Source: DATFES01 sp035457725
GTDB lineage: Bacteria > Pseudomonadota > Alphaproteobacteria > CACIAM-22H2
Direction of reading: 5' to 3'
Assembly (NCBI GenBank): GCA_035457725.1
Contig: DATIBC010000033.1
Span: 1-60,498, forward strand
DNA: 60,498 nucleotides
Part shown: piece by piece, positions 34,635-44,163 of the stretch
Layout of the letters: each line of letters starts with the position of its first letter
Position numbering within the stretch: the first letter of the stretch is position 1
Position numbers and translations under genes: made by a program
Notes under the pieces: generated by a model
Seen by the model: only the letters and a program-made list of their open reading frames with translations
What the model was told of the DNA's origin: nothing
Database searches by the model: none

Positions 34635-36035
34635 ATGCCCGAGCCGGCGGCGGACGCGGCCAACCAAGCGCCGGAGAACGTCGAGGTCGTTCGGCGGATC
34701 GAGCTGCCGGCGGAGCTTATCGAAGAGGTCGCGAACGCGCTCGAACACGGCGACGACCCGGCGGTCTTGCGCGCCGTCGGAGGGCTGCATTACGCCGATC
34801 TCGCCGATCTGCTGGAAATCCTCGACATCGGAAAGCAACGCATGCTGGTCGAGGTGCTACGTCGGCGTTTTCCGGTCGAAATTCTGCCCGAGCTCGACGA
34901 GCCGGTGCGCAACGCGGTTGCCGAGCAGCTCGGGACAAAGGATCTGGCGGCGGCGATCGTCGGCCTCGAATCCGACGATGCGCTCTACATCATCGAGGGG
35001 CTGGAGGAGGGCAAGCGGCGCCAAGTCTTGCACGCTATCCCGGCTGCGCTACGCAGCGAACTCGAGGAGGCGCTGGCCTTTCCCGAGGAAAGCGCCGGCC
35101 GCTTGATGCGCCGCGAGGTGGTGGCGGTGCCGCAGTATTGGACGGTGGGCGATTGCATCGACGATATGCGCGAATCCGACGAGCTGCCCAACGATTTCTA
35201 CGACATCTTCGTCGTCGATCCCAAGCACCGTCCGGTCGGCTGGGTTCCGCTCGACAAGCTCGTGCGCTCGAAACGGCCGGTCAAGATCGGCGACATCATG
35301 GAGGCCGACATGCGGCCGATCCCGGTCGACATGGACCAGGAGGAGGTCGCCTTCCTGTTCAAGCAGCACGATCTCATGTCGGCTCCGGTGGTCGATCGCG
35401 CCGGACGGCTCGTCGGCACGATCACCATCGATGACGTGGTCGACGTCATCGAGGAGGAGGCAGGCGAGGACCTGATGCGCCTTTCTGGGGTCAGCGAAAG
35501 TGGCGTTCATTCGCCATTGCGCGATATCGTCCGCTCGCGCGCCGCATGGCTGCTCGTCAACCTCGTTACGGCGTTCATCGCCTCGGCGGTGATCGGGCTG
35601 TTCGAGGAGACGCTGCAAAAGATCGTTGCGCTCGCCGTCTTGATGCCGATCACCGCCTCGATGGGCGGCAACGCCGGAACGCAGACCCTCGCCGTCGCGG
35701 TGCGGGCGCTGGCGCTGCGCGAGCTGACGACGGCGAACGCGCTGCGCATCCTTTACCGCGAGGTGATCATCGGCGGCATCAATGGAATCGTCTTTGCGAT
35801 CATCACTGGTGCCGTCGCGGTGGCGTGGTTCGACGAGTGGCTGATCGGCGCTTGCATCGCCGCGGCGATGATCATAAATCTCCTTGCCGCGGGATTCGCG
35901 GGACTTCTGATTCCAGTGATCCTGCAACGGCTGAATGTCGATCCGGCCATCGGCTCGACGGTGATCCTCACCACGGTGACCGACGTCGTCGGGTTCCTAT
36001 CGTTCCTTGGATTGGCAACATGGTTTCTTCTGTGA
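34635..36035 (+). CDS. mgtE: Magnesium transporter MgtE
   Basis: A Mg2+-gated channel of the inner membrane. It has 466 aa: an N-terminal superhelical domain (about residues 25-150), two CBS domains (about 155-275, with DIFVVDPKHRPVGWVPLDKL and LMSAPVVDRAGRLVGTITID), then five transmembrane helices. The pore region has LMPITASMGGNAGTQTLAV near residue 335 and LTTVTDVVGFLSFLGLA at the end. It starts 4 bases after maeB and its 3' end overlaps the MerR-type gene. Confidence 0.95.
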   Translation: MPEPAADAANQAPENVEVVRRIELPAELIEEVANALEHGDDPAVLRAVGGLHYADLADLLEILDIGKQRMLVEVLRRRFPVEILPELDEPVRNAVAEQLGTKDLAAAIVGLESDDALYIIEGLEEGKRRQVLHAIPAALRSELEEALAFPEESAGRLMRREVVAVPQYWTVGDCIDDMRESDELPNDFYDIFVVDPKHRPVGWVPLDKLVRSKRPVKIGDIMEADMRPIPVDMDQEEVAFLFKQHDLMSAPVVDRAGRLVGTITIDDVVDVIEEEAGEDLMRLSGVSESGVHSPLRDIVRSRAAWLLVNLVTAFIASAVIGLFEETLQKIVALAVLMPITASMGGNAGTQTLAVAVRALALRELTTANALRILYREVIIGGINGIVFAIITGAVAVAWFDEWLIGACIAAAMIINLLAAGFAGLLIPVILQRLNVDPAIGSTVILTTVTDVVGFLSFLGLATWFLL

Positions 36036-36442
36036 AAACCGCGGCTGCCGAAGCCAGTTACTCGATCGCCGATCTGGCGCAGGAGTTCGAGGTGACCACG
36101 CGCACGATTCGCTTTTACGAAGACGAAGGCCTGATCGCCCCGGCGCGCAAAGGTCAGCGCCGCGTCTTCAGCCCGCGCGACCGCGTTCGACTGAGGCTGA
36201 TCTTGCGCGGCAAACGGCTCGGATTCTCGCTGGGCGAAATCCGCGAAATAATCGATTTGTACGACGCCGCGCCGGGCGAGGCTGGGCAGCTTCGTCACTT
36301 TCTCGGCAAGATCAAGGAGCGGCGCGCCGCGCTCGAGCGTCAGCGCGCCGACATCGCCGAGACGCTCGCCGAGCTTGCCCAAGTCGAGGCGCGCTGCATC
36401 GAGCAGCTTGCCGGACTGGCCGGGCGTAAGGCCGGCCGATGA
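36020..36442 (+). CDS. liuR: LiuR-like MerR family regulator
   Basis: A 140-aa MerR-type regulator. The N-terminal winged helix reads YSIADLAQEFEVTTRTIRFY, followed by EDEGLIAPARKGQRRVFSPR and then LILRGKRLGFSLGEIREIID. A coiled-coil dimerisation helix fills the C-terminus, with one late Cys. This closely resembles LiuR, which controls leucine/isovalerate degradation genes, and the liu genes start 540 bases downstream. ATG 36020 overlaps mgtE by 16 bases; GTG 36032 (overlap GTGA) is an equally possible start. The likely target is the palindrome at 36883-36898. Confidence 0.8.
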   Translation: MVSSVKTAAAEASYSIADLAQEFEVTTRTIRFYEDEGLIAPARKGQRRVFSPRDRVRLRLILRGKRLGFSLGEIREIIDLYDAAPGEAGQLRHFLGKIKERRAALERQRADIAETLAELAQVEARCIEQLAGLAGRKAGR

Positions 36443-36452
36443 TGCCGTGTGC

Positions 36453-36815
36453 TCAAAATGCGTGGCGGACGATCTCGCCCTTGATCTCGAAATAGTCGCG
36501 CGTGTAGTGGACGGCGGCCTCGGCGTCGAAACCCTTGCAGGTGTAGAGCACGATCGACAGAAACCGCGGCCCCGACCAGAAGTAGCCCGAGATCCCGCTG
36601 TCGATCAGCGGCACGAACGCATCGTAGCCGGCGTTCTCCGGCCTTCCGTCCGAGCTTGCCGGCGCGAACACCACCGGCGCGCCATACGTGCGGAGGCCCA
36701 AGTGCTTGGCGACGCCGAGGAGATAGTTCCCGATCGCCGCTTCGTCGACGCTTCGCTGGTAGAACGCCTCGATAAGCAGCCGCTGTCGGAAGATATCCGG
36801 CGCCAGGTTTTTCAT
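36453..36815 (-). CDS. S-adenosylmethionine decarboxylase-like protein
   Basis: A 120-aa protein with GGAGG before its ATG. The C-half (GYDAFVPLIDSGISGYFWSG, then FLSIVLYTCKGFDAEAAVHY) resembles the SpeD/SpeH type AdoMet decarboxylase pattern ESH(I/T)S...FTCG. The pyruvoyl-forming Ser would be in DSGIS, where Gly replaces the usual His. It may therefore be an active variant or a paralogue with another role. It is convergent with liuR (10-base gap) and divergent from the liu island, sharing that control region. Confidence 0.55.
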   Translation of the reverse strand: MKNLAPDIFRQRLLIEAFYQRSVDEAAIGNYLLGVAKHLGLRTYGAPVVFAPASSDGRPENAGYDAFVPLIDSGISGYFWSGPRFLSIVLYTCKGFDAEAAVHYTRDYFEIKGEIVRHAF

Positions 36816-36879
36816 TGAAGCCTCCGGGTCGGTCGGATGACGCTAACCACCCAGTCTATCCACGGTGCAAGGATAGATA

Positions 36880-36908
36880 TTGACGTTTACGTAAACGTAA
36901 GTTAAATT
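36880..36908 (+). promoter_or_regulatory. Promoter with palindromic operator driving the liu island
   Basis: TTGACG (-35, 36880-36885) and TAAATT (-10, 36903-36908) are 17 bases apart. The perfect 16-bp palindrome ACGTTTACGTAAACGT (36883-36898) fills most of the spacer and touches the -35. Operators between -35 and -10 are typical of MerR family regulators, and a LiuR-like gene is close by. Whether LiuR represses or activates here is not visible. Confidence 0.75.
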
Positions 36909-36980
36909 GCCCGACCGTCGGCGCGAACCGGGCACAGAACCGGGCGCGCGGCGATTCGGGCGATCGCCGGGAGCAACGCC

Positions 36981-37445
36981 ATGGCTACTTTCACTCCGCT
37001 GGACCCGGACTATGCCGCGCGCGTGCGCGGCAGTTTCGCCCGTCAGGCCGTGATGGCCTTCATTGGCGCCGAGCTTGCCGACGTGCGGCCCGGCTACTGC
37101 GAAATACGGCTGCGGCATCGCCCCGAGCTCACCCAGCAACATGGGTACGTCCATGGTGGGATCGTCGGCACGATCGGCGATTCGGCCGGCGGCTACGCCG
37201 CCTTCACCCTGATGCCGGCCGATGCGGCCGTACTGACCGTCGAGTACAAGCTGAACCTCATCGCGCCTGCCGATGGCGAGTTGCTGATCGCCCGCGGCCG
37301 GGTCGTCAAGCCGGGCCGAACGCTCACCGTGGCGCAGTTCGAGGTCGCGGCGGTCAAAGGCGGAATCGAGCGCATTACAGCCACGGCGCTGCAGACACTG
37401 ATGTGTCTCGCCGGGCGGCCGGACACGCCGGCGTTGCGCGGCTGA
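36981..37445 (+). CDS. PaaI-type hotdog-fold thioesterase
   Basis: A 154-aa hotdog protein. The signature is HGYVHGGIVGTIGDSAGGYA (about residues 54-73), with the HGG turn and catalytic Asp in the helix, then VEYKLNLIAPADG. PaaI-type enzymes hydrolyse acyl-CoA thioesters, often rescuing stalled pathways. It is the first gene behind the liu promoter (start 73 bases after the -10), which suggests acyl-CoA release or relief during branched-chain catabolism. Confidence 0.85.
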   Translation: MATFTPLDPDYAARVRGSFARQAVMAFIGAELADVRPGYCEIRLRHRPELTQQHGYVHGGIVGTIGDSAGGYAAFTLMPADAAVLTVEYKLNLIAPADGELLIARGRVVKPGRTLTVAQFEVAAVKGGIERITATALQTLMCLAGRPDTPALRG

Positions 37446-37528
37446 TCCGATGCTCGCTCCCTGGCCTCGTTCCGGCTAGAGTCCGGGCCAAAATCGATAC
37501 CAGGTAGCCACAGGAGGAGCGCGGTCAC

Positions 37529-38701
37529 ATGATCTCGAATCGGCTGCCCGACTTCGATTTCGGGCTCGGCGAACAAGCCGATATGCTGCGCGACAGCGTG
37601 CGCGATTTCGCTGGCGACGAGATCGCGCCGCGCGCCGCCGAGGTCGACCGCTCGAATGAATTCCCGATGGATCTGTGGCGCAAGATGGGCGAGCTCGGCA
37701 TCCTCGGCGTCACGGTCGAAGAGGAATACGGCGGCGCCGCGATGGGCTATCTCGAGCACTGCGTGGCGATGGAAGAGATAAGCCGCGCTTCAGCGTCGGT
37801 GGGCCTTTCGTACGGCGCGCATTCGAACCTTTGCGTCAATCAGATCCGCCGCAACGGCAGCACGGCGCAGAAGCGGAAGTATCTGCCGAAGCTCATATCG
37901 GGCGAACATGTCGGCGCGCTCGCCATGTCCGAGCCCGGCGCCGGTTCGGACGTCGTGGGAATGAAATTGCGCGCCGATAAACGGGGCGACCGCTTCATCC
38001 TTAACGGCAGCAAGATGTGGATCACCAACGGCCCGGACGCCGACGTGCTTGTGGTCTACGCCAAGACTGATCTCAACGCGGGGCCGCGCGGCATCACGGC
38101 GCTCCTGATCGAAAAGGGGTTCAATGGCTTCTCGACCGCGCAAAAGCTCGACAAGTTGGGCATGCGCGGCTCCAACACCTGCGAGCTGGTGTTCCAGGAC
38201 TGCGAGGTGCCAGAGGAGAACGTGCTGGGCGATGTCGGCAAGGGGGTCAGCGTGCTGATGAGCGGGCTCGATTACGAACGCGCGGTGCTCGCCGCCGGTC
38301 CGTGCGGCATCATGCAGGCGTGCATGGACGTCGTCGTGCCGTATGTCCACGAGCGCAAGCAATTCGGCCAGGCGATCGGCGAGTTTCAGCTCGTCCAAGG
38401 CAAGCTCGCCGACATGTACACGACGATGAACGCCAGCAAATCCTATGTTTACACGGTGGCAAGGGCCTGCGATCGCGGCCAGACCTCGCGCAAGGACGCC
38501 GCTGGAGCGATCCTTTACGCCGCCGAGAAGGCGACGCAGGTCGCACTAGACGCGATTCAGCTGCTGGGCGGCAACGGCTACATAAACGATTATCCGACCG
38601 GCCGTCTGCTGCGCGACGCCAAACTCTACGAGATCGGCGCCGGTACCTCCGAGATCCGCCGTTGGCTGATCGGCCGCGAGCTGTTCGCCGAGACGGCGTG
38701 A
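37529..38701 (+). CDS. ivd: Isovaleryl-CoA dehydrogenase
   Basis: FAD enzyme oxidising isovaleryl-CoA to 3-methylcrotonyl-CoA in leucine degradation. It has 390 aa. The catalytic base is at the isovaleryl-specific position, Glu250 in GLDYERAVLA, and the usual C-terminal site reads GAGTSE. Other signatures are AMSEPGAGSDVVGMKLRADK and FGQAIGEFQLVQGKLADMYT. AGGAGG precedes the ATG by about 11 bases. The context with mccA, mccB, hydratase and HMG-CoA lyase supports the call. Confidence 0.96.
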   Translation: MISNRLPDFDFGLGEQADMLRDSVRDFAGDEIAPRAAEVDRSNEFPMDLWRKMGELGILGVTVEEEYGGAAMGYLEHCVAMEEISRASASVGLSYGAHSNLCVNQIRRNGSTAQKRKYLPKLISGEHVGALAMSEPGAGSDVVGMKLRADKRGDRFILNGSKMWITNGPDADVLVVYAKTDLNAGPRGITALLIEKGFNGFSTAQKLDKLGMRGSNTCELVFQDCEVPEENVLGDVGKGVSVLMSGLDYERAVLAAGPCGIMQACMDVVVPYVHERKQFGQAIGEFQLVQGKLADMYTTMNASKSYVYTVARACDRGQTSRKDAAGAILYAAEKATQVALDAIQLLGGNGYINDYPTGRLLRDAKLYEIGAGTSEIRRWLIGRELFAETA

Positions 38702-38709
38702 GCGGCGTC

Positions 38710-38898
38710 ATGGCGCTGCAAATGAAGCCCGAATGTGAAAAATGCGACGCGGCGCTGCCGCACGACGGCGAGGCGCATATCTGCTCATACGAATGCACCT
38801 TTTGTGGCCCGTGCGCCGAGGCAATGGAGCGCCGCTGCCCCAATTGCGGCGGCGAATTACTGCGCCGGCCGCGGCGCCAGGCGAGGGCGGTGGCATGA
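38710..38898 (+). CDS. DUF1272 zinc-ribbon protein
   Basis: A 62-aa protein with three Cys pairs: CEKC, CTFC-x2-C and CPNC, ending GGELLRRPRRQ. This is the DUF1272 family, probably zinc binding. It starts 9 bases after ivd and its stop overlaps the RidA gene as ATGA, so it is part of the operon. The function is not known. Confidence 0.85.
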   Translation: MALQMKPECEKCDAALPHDGEAHICSYECTFCGPCAEAMERRCPNCGGELLRRPRRQARAVA

Positions 38899-39281
38899 CC
38901 CGACGACTCATCTCCTCTGGTTCGGCGTTCGAGAAGGTGGCGGGATACTCGCGCGCTGTCGTCGACGGCGAGTGGATCTTCGTCTCCGGCACGACCGGCT
39001 TCGATTACAAGACGATGACGATCGCGGAAGATATAGCGGCGCAGGCGCGCCAGACCTTCGCCAACATCGAGGCGGCGCTGGCCGAGGCTGGCGCGTCGCT
39101 GGCCGACGTAGTTCGCGCCCACTATTACCTCCCGCGCGCCGAAGACTGGCCGGCCGTTGCGCCGCTGCTCGGGCAATATTTCGGCGACATTCGCCCCGCA
39201 TCGACGGCGGTCATCTGCGGCCTCGTCGATCCGCGCATGCGCATCGAAATCGAGGTCACGGCGCGCAAGCGCACCTCTTAG
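38895..39281 (+). CDS. RidA/YjgF family protein
   Basis: A 128-aa protein of the RidA family, whose members deaminate reactive enamine/imine intermediates. The N-terminus has SGSAFEKVAGYSRAVVDGEW and the body FVSGTTGFDYKTM. The Arg expected near the C-terminus appears in CGLVDPRMRIEIEVTARK. It overlaps the DUF1272 stop. Inclusion in a leucine cluster suggests cleanup of amino-acid-derived imines, but it may be an outlier RidA subfamily. Confidence 0.88.
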   Translation: MTRRLISSGSAFEKVAGYSRAVVDGEWIFVSGTTGFDYKTMTIAEDIAAQARQTFANIEAALAEAGASLADVVRAHYYLPRAEDWPAVAPLLGQYFGDIRPASTAVICGLVDPRMRIEIEVTARKRTS

Positions 39282-39288
39282 CCCACCC

Positions 39289-39969
39289 ATGCCGACCGTC
39301 TTGATCACCGGCGCCGGTCGCGGATTGGGTCTCGAGTTCGCGCGACAATACGCCGCCGAGGGTTGGAACGTTATCGGCACGGTGCGCGATGCGACCAAGG
39401 CCGGCGCGCTCGCCGAACTCGGAGGATCGGTCGCAGTGCATCGACTGGAGCTCAAGGACCGCACGGCGATCTTGCGATTCGCGGCCGAGCTCGATGGGCA
39501 TCCGATCGACGTGCTGATCAACAACGCCGGCGTCTATGGCGGACGCGGTCGCAGCCTCGAGGGGCTCGAGTGGGACGAATGGATCGCCACCATGACGACT
39601 AACGCCTTTGCGCCCTATACGCTGACGGTGGCGCTGGCCGATAATCTCGCTGCCAGCGCCAAGAAACTCGTGCTGATGATGACAAGCCGGATGGGCTCGA
39701 TTTCCGGCAACACCGGCGGTTCGTACGCCTACCGCAGCAGCAAGGCGGCGCTCAACCTGATCACGACAGGCCTCGCTTGCGACTTGAGAGGCAAAGGCAT
39801 CAGCGTGATATGCGCCCACCCGGGCTGGGTTCGCACCGACATGGGCGGAGCGGGCGCCCCGGTGAGCCCCAGGGCGTCGGTCGGCGGGTTGCGCGCGATC
39901 GTCGAGCGGGCCGGATTGGCGGTCAGCGGGCGGTTTTTCAACTACGATGGTGGCGAAATCTCGTGGTGA
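39289..39969 (+). CDS. Short-chain dehydrogenase/reductase
   Basis: A 226-aa SDR. The cofactor motif TGAGRGLG is at residues 7-14, NNAG near residue 80, and the catalytic YRSSK near residue 149, preceded by a Ser in GGSYAY. It resembles the C-factor/CsgA-like sub-group by length and by the late HPGWVRTDMGG motif. Substrate is unknown. It lies 4 bases before the next gene. Confidence 0.88.
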   Translation: MPTVLITGAGRGLGLEFARQYAAEGWNVIGTVRDATKAGALAELGGSVAVHRLELKDRTAILRFAAELDGHPIDVLINNAGVYGGRGRSLEGLEWDEWIATMTTNAFAPYTLTVALADNLAASAKKLVLMMTSRMGSISGNTGGSYAYRSSKAALNLITTGLACDLRGKGISVICAHPGWVRTDMGGAGAPVSPRASVGGLRAIVERAGLAVSGRFFNYDGGEISW

Positions 39970-39973
39970 GGCC

Positions 39974-41113
39974 ATGGAACTGACCGATACCCAAACCATG
40001 ATCCGCGACCAGGCGCGCGCCTTCGCGCAGGAACGCCTGGCGCCGTTCGCCGCCGAGTGGGACCGCACATCGGCCTTTCCCGCCGAAGCCATCGGCGAAA
40101 TGGGACGTCTCGGCTTCATGGGGATGCTGGTGCCGGAGGAGTGGGGCGGCGTCGGCGCCGATTACGTGGCTTATGCGCTCGCCATCGAGGAGATCGCGGC
40201 CGGCGACGGCTCGTGCTCCACAGTGATGAGCGTCCATAACTCGGTCGCTTGCATGCCGATCTTGAAATTCGGCACACGCGAGCAGCGGGAGCGATTTCTA
40301 AAGCCGCTCGCCAAGGGCGACATGCTTGGCGCCTTCTGCCTGACCGAGCCCCAGGCCGGATCGGATGCTGCGGCGATCCGTAGCCGGGCGCGGCGCGACG
40401 GCAACCACTGGGTCCTGACCGGCACCAAGCAGTTCATCACCTCGGGACGGCACGCCGATCTCGCCATCGTTTTCGCCGTCACCGCGCCGGAAAAAGGCAA
40501 GAAGGGCATTACCGCATTCATCGTGCCGACCAAGACGCCGGGCTGGACCGTGGCGCGCGTCGAACACAAGCTCGGCCAGCACGCCACCGACACCTGCCAG
40601 ATCGTCTTCGACGAGTTACGGCTGACGCCCGATCTGATGCTGGGCGAGGAGGGCGAAGGCTACAAGGTGGCGCTGGCCAACCTCGAGGGCGGCCGCGTCG
40701 GCATCGCCGCCCAATCGGTAGGCATGGCGCGCGCCGCCTTCGACGCGGCGCGAGCCTACGCCAAGGAACGCACGACATTCGGCAAGAAGATCATCGAGCA
40801 CCAAGCGGTCGGCTTCCGCCTCGCCGACATGGCGACGCAAATCGAGGCGGCGCGGCATCTGGTGTTGAACGCGGCACGACTGCGTGACGCCGGCAAACGC
40901 TGCCTCACCGAGGCCTCGATGGCTAAGCTTTTCGCCTCGGAAATGGCCGAGCGCGTTTGTTCCGACGCCATCCAGATCCATGGCGGCTACGGCTATCTCA
41001 GCGACTTTCCGGTTGAGCGCATCTATCGCGACGTGCGGGTGTGCCAGATCTACGAAGGCACCAGCGACGTGCAGCGGCTGATCATCGCCCGGTCGCTGGC
41101 CGCGGACGCTTGA
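39974..41113 (+). CDS. Acyl-CoA dehydrogenase (short/branched-chain type)
   Basis: A 379-aa FAD acyl-CoA dehydrogenase distinct from ivd. Its catalytic Glu is at the usual C-terminal position, Glu361 in IYEGTSDVQRL. Flavin-binding signatures include FCLTEPQAGSDAAAIRSRA and IHGGYGYLSDFPVERIYRD. The position in the liu island suggests isobutyryl-, 2-methylbutyryl- or butyryl-CoA as substrate, but this cannot be told from sequence here. The next gene starts one base after the stop. Confidence 0.9.
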   Translation: MELTDTQTMIRDQARAFAQERLAPFAAEWDRTSAFPAEAIGEMGRLGFMGMLVPEEWGGVGADYVAYALAIEEIAAGDGSCSTVMSVHNSVACMPILKFGTREQRERFLKPLAKGDMLGAFCLTEPQAGSDAAAIRSRARRDGNHWVLTGTKQFITSGRHADLAIVFAVTAPEKGKKGITAFIVPTKTPGWTVARVEHKLGQHATDTCQIVFDELRLTPDLMLGEEGEGYKVALANLEGGRVGIAAQSVGMARAAFDAARAYAKERTTFGKKIIEHQAVGFRLADMATQIEAARHLVLNAARLRDAGKRCLTEASMAKLFASEMAERVCSDAIQIHGGYGYLSDFPVERIYRDVRVCQIYEGTSDVQRLIIARSLAADA

Positions 41114-41114
41114 G

Positions 41115-41717
41115 ATGCCGGCCGCCATCGATTTCTATTTTGATTTCTCGAGCCCATATGGCTACTTCGCCTCGACGCGCATCGACGAGCTTGCCGCGCG
41201 CCACGGCCGCGATACGGTATGGCGGCCGATTCTGTTGGGGCCGGTGTTCAAGGCGGTCGGCACGTCGCCGCTAGTGAGCTACCCGATCAAGGGACGATAT
41301 GTGGCGCACGACTTCGCGCGCTTCGCCCGCCTGCTCGGCGTTCCGTTCACCATGCCGGCCAATTTCCCGTTCGGCGCGGTCGCCGCAAGTCGCGCCTTCT
41401 ACTGGATCGGCGATCGCGACAAGGCGCGGGCGAAAGCGTTTGCCCAAGCGGTCTTTCGCGCCGGACTGGGCGAGGGCGGCGATGTGACGCCGGTCGAAAT
41501 GGTGGTCGATCTTGCCGCCAGGGCTGGCATCGACGGCGTGGCGCTGCGGGCCGCGCTCGCCGAGGCGGAGGTGAAGCAGCGGCTCGTCCGCGAGGTCGAT
41601 CAGGCGATGGGCCGCGGCGTGTTCGGCTCGCCCACCGTCTTCGTTGATGGCGAGATGTTCTGGGGAGCCGACCGGCTCGACCAGGTCGATCGCTGGCTTG
41701 CCACCGGCGGGTGGTGA
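41115..41717 (+). CDS. 2-hydroxychromene-2-carboxylate isomerase/DsbA-like protein
   Basis: A 200-aa thioredoxin-fold protein of the HCCA isomerase (kappa GST-like) family. The N-terminal FYFDFSSPYGYFAS has the Ser that binds glutathione in relatives in place of a CxxC. The C-terminal GVFGSPTVFVDGEMFWGADR is also typical. It is co-transcribed with the acyl-CoA dehydrogenase. The exact reaction is unknown; naphthalene-type catabolism is not implied. Confidence 0.85.
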   Translation: MPAAIDFYFDFSSPYGYFASTRIDELAARHGRDTVWRPILLGPVFKAVGTSPLVSYPIKGRYVAHDFARFARLLGVPFTMPANFPFGAVAASRAFYWIGDRDKARAKAFAQAVFRAGLGEGGDVTPVEMVVDLAARAGIDGVALRAALAEAEVKQRLVREVDQAMGRGVFGSPTVFVDGEMFWGADRLDQVDRWLATGGW

Positions 41718-41756
41718 CGGCATGGTGAAATCGGCACAAGGGGGGAACGCTCGACC

Positions 41757-43364
<1,608 letters not shown>

Positions 43365-43370
43365 GGGGCG

Positions 43371-44156
43371 ATGGCTGATACTCTGCTCCTCGACACCGAC
43401 GCGCGCGGCGTGGCGACGATTACGCTCAACCGTCCGCAGATCCACAACGCCTTCGACGACGCGCTGATCGTCGATCTCATCGCGTCGTTGAAGCGCGTCG
43501 AGCTCGATCCCAAGGTTCGCGTCGTCGTCCTGGCGGCGAGCGGCAGAAGTTTTTGCGCCGGCGCCGATCTCAATTGGATGAAACGCATGGCGACCTACAG
43601 CGAGCGCGAAAATCGGCGCGACGCCGAGCAGCTCGCGACCCTCATGCGTACGCTCGATCGGCTGGCCAAGCCCACCGTTGCCAAAGTGCAAGGCGCCGCC
43701 TACGCCGGCGGCACCGGCCTTGTCGCTTGCTGCGACGTCGCGCTGGCGGCGGAGACGGCGAAGTTCGCCGTCACCGAGGTCCGTATCGGACTTATCCCGG
43801 CGGTGATCAGCCCCTATCTCGTGCAGGCGATCGGTCCGCGCTGGGCGCGGCGCTATTTCCTCACCGCGGAGACGTTCGATGCCCGCGAGGCCGAACGCAT
43901 CGGCCTAATTCATGGCGCTTTCAAGCCCGACCAGCTCGATTTCGCGGTGAACCAGGTTTGCGATCTGTTGCTCGCCAACGGCCCTAAAGCGCTCGCCGAG
44001 TGCAAGGATATGCTCCGCCTTGTGTCGCGCGGTCCGATCGACGATGCGATGACCGCCGAGACCGCAGGGCGTATCGCGCGCATCCGCGTGACGCAGGAGG
44101 GGCGCGAGGGCATCGCCAGCTTCCTCGAGAAGCGCAAGCCGGCTTGGCGGAGCTGA
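43371..44156 (+). CDS. liuC: Methylglutaconyl-CoA hydratase / enoyl-CoA hydratase
   Basis: A 261-aa crotonase-fold enzyme. The oxyanion-hole stretches are RSFCAGADLNWMKRM (about residues 60-74) and KVQGAAYAGGTGLVACCDVA, with the catalytic residue region TEVRIGLIPAVISPYLV. Its place between mccB and mccA points to hydration of 3-methylglutaconyl-CoA to HMG-CoA. It starts 6 bases after mccB and ends 7 bases before mccA. Confidence 0.92.
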   Translation: MADTLLLDTDARGVATITLNRPQIHNAFDDALIVDLIASLKRVELDPKVRVVVLAASGRSFCAGADLNWMKRMATYSERENRRDAEQLATLMRTLDRLAKPTVAKVQGAAYAGGTGLVACCDVALAAETAKFAVTEVRIGLIPAVISPYLVQAIGPRWARRYFLTAETFDAREAERIGLIHGAFKPDQLDFAVNQVCDLLLANGPKALAECKDMLRLVSRGPIDDAMTAETAGRIARIRVTQEGREGIASFLEKRKPAWRS

Positions 44157-44163
44157 AGCTACG

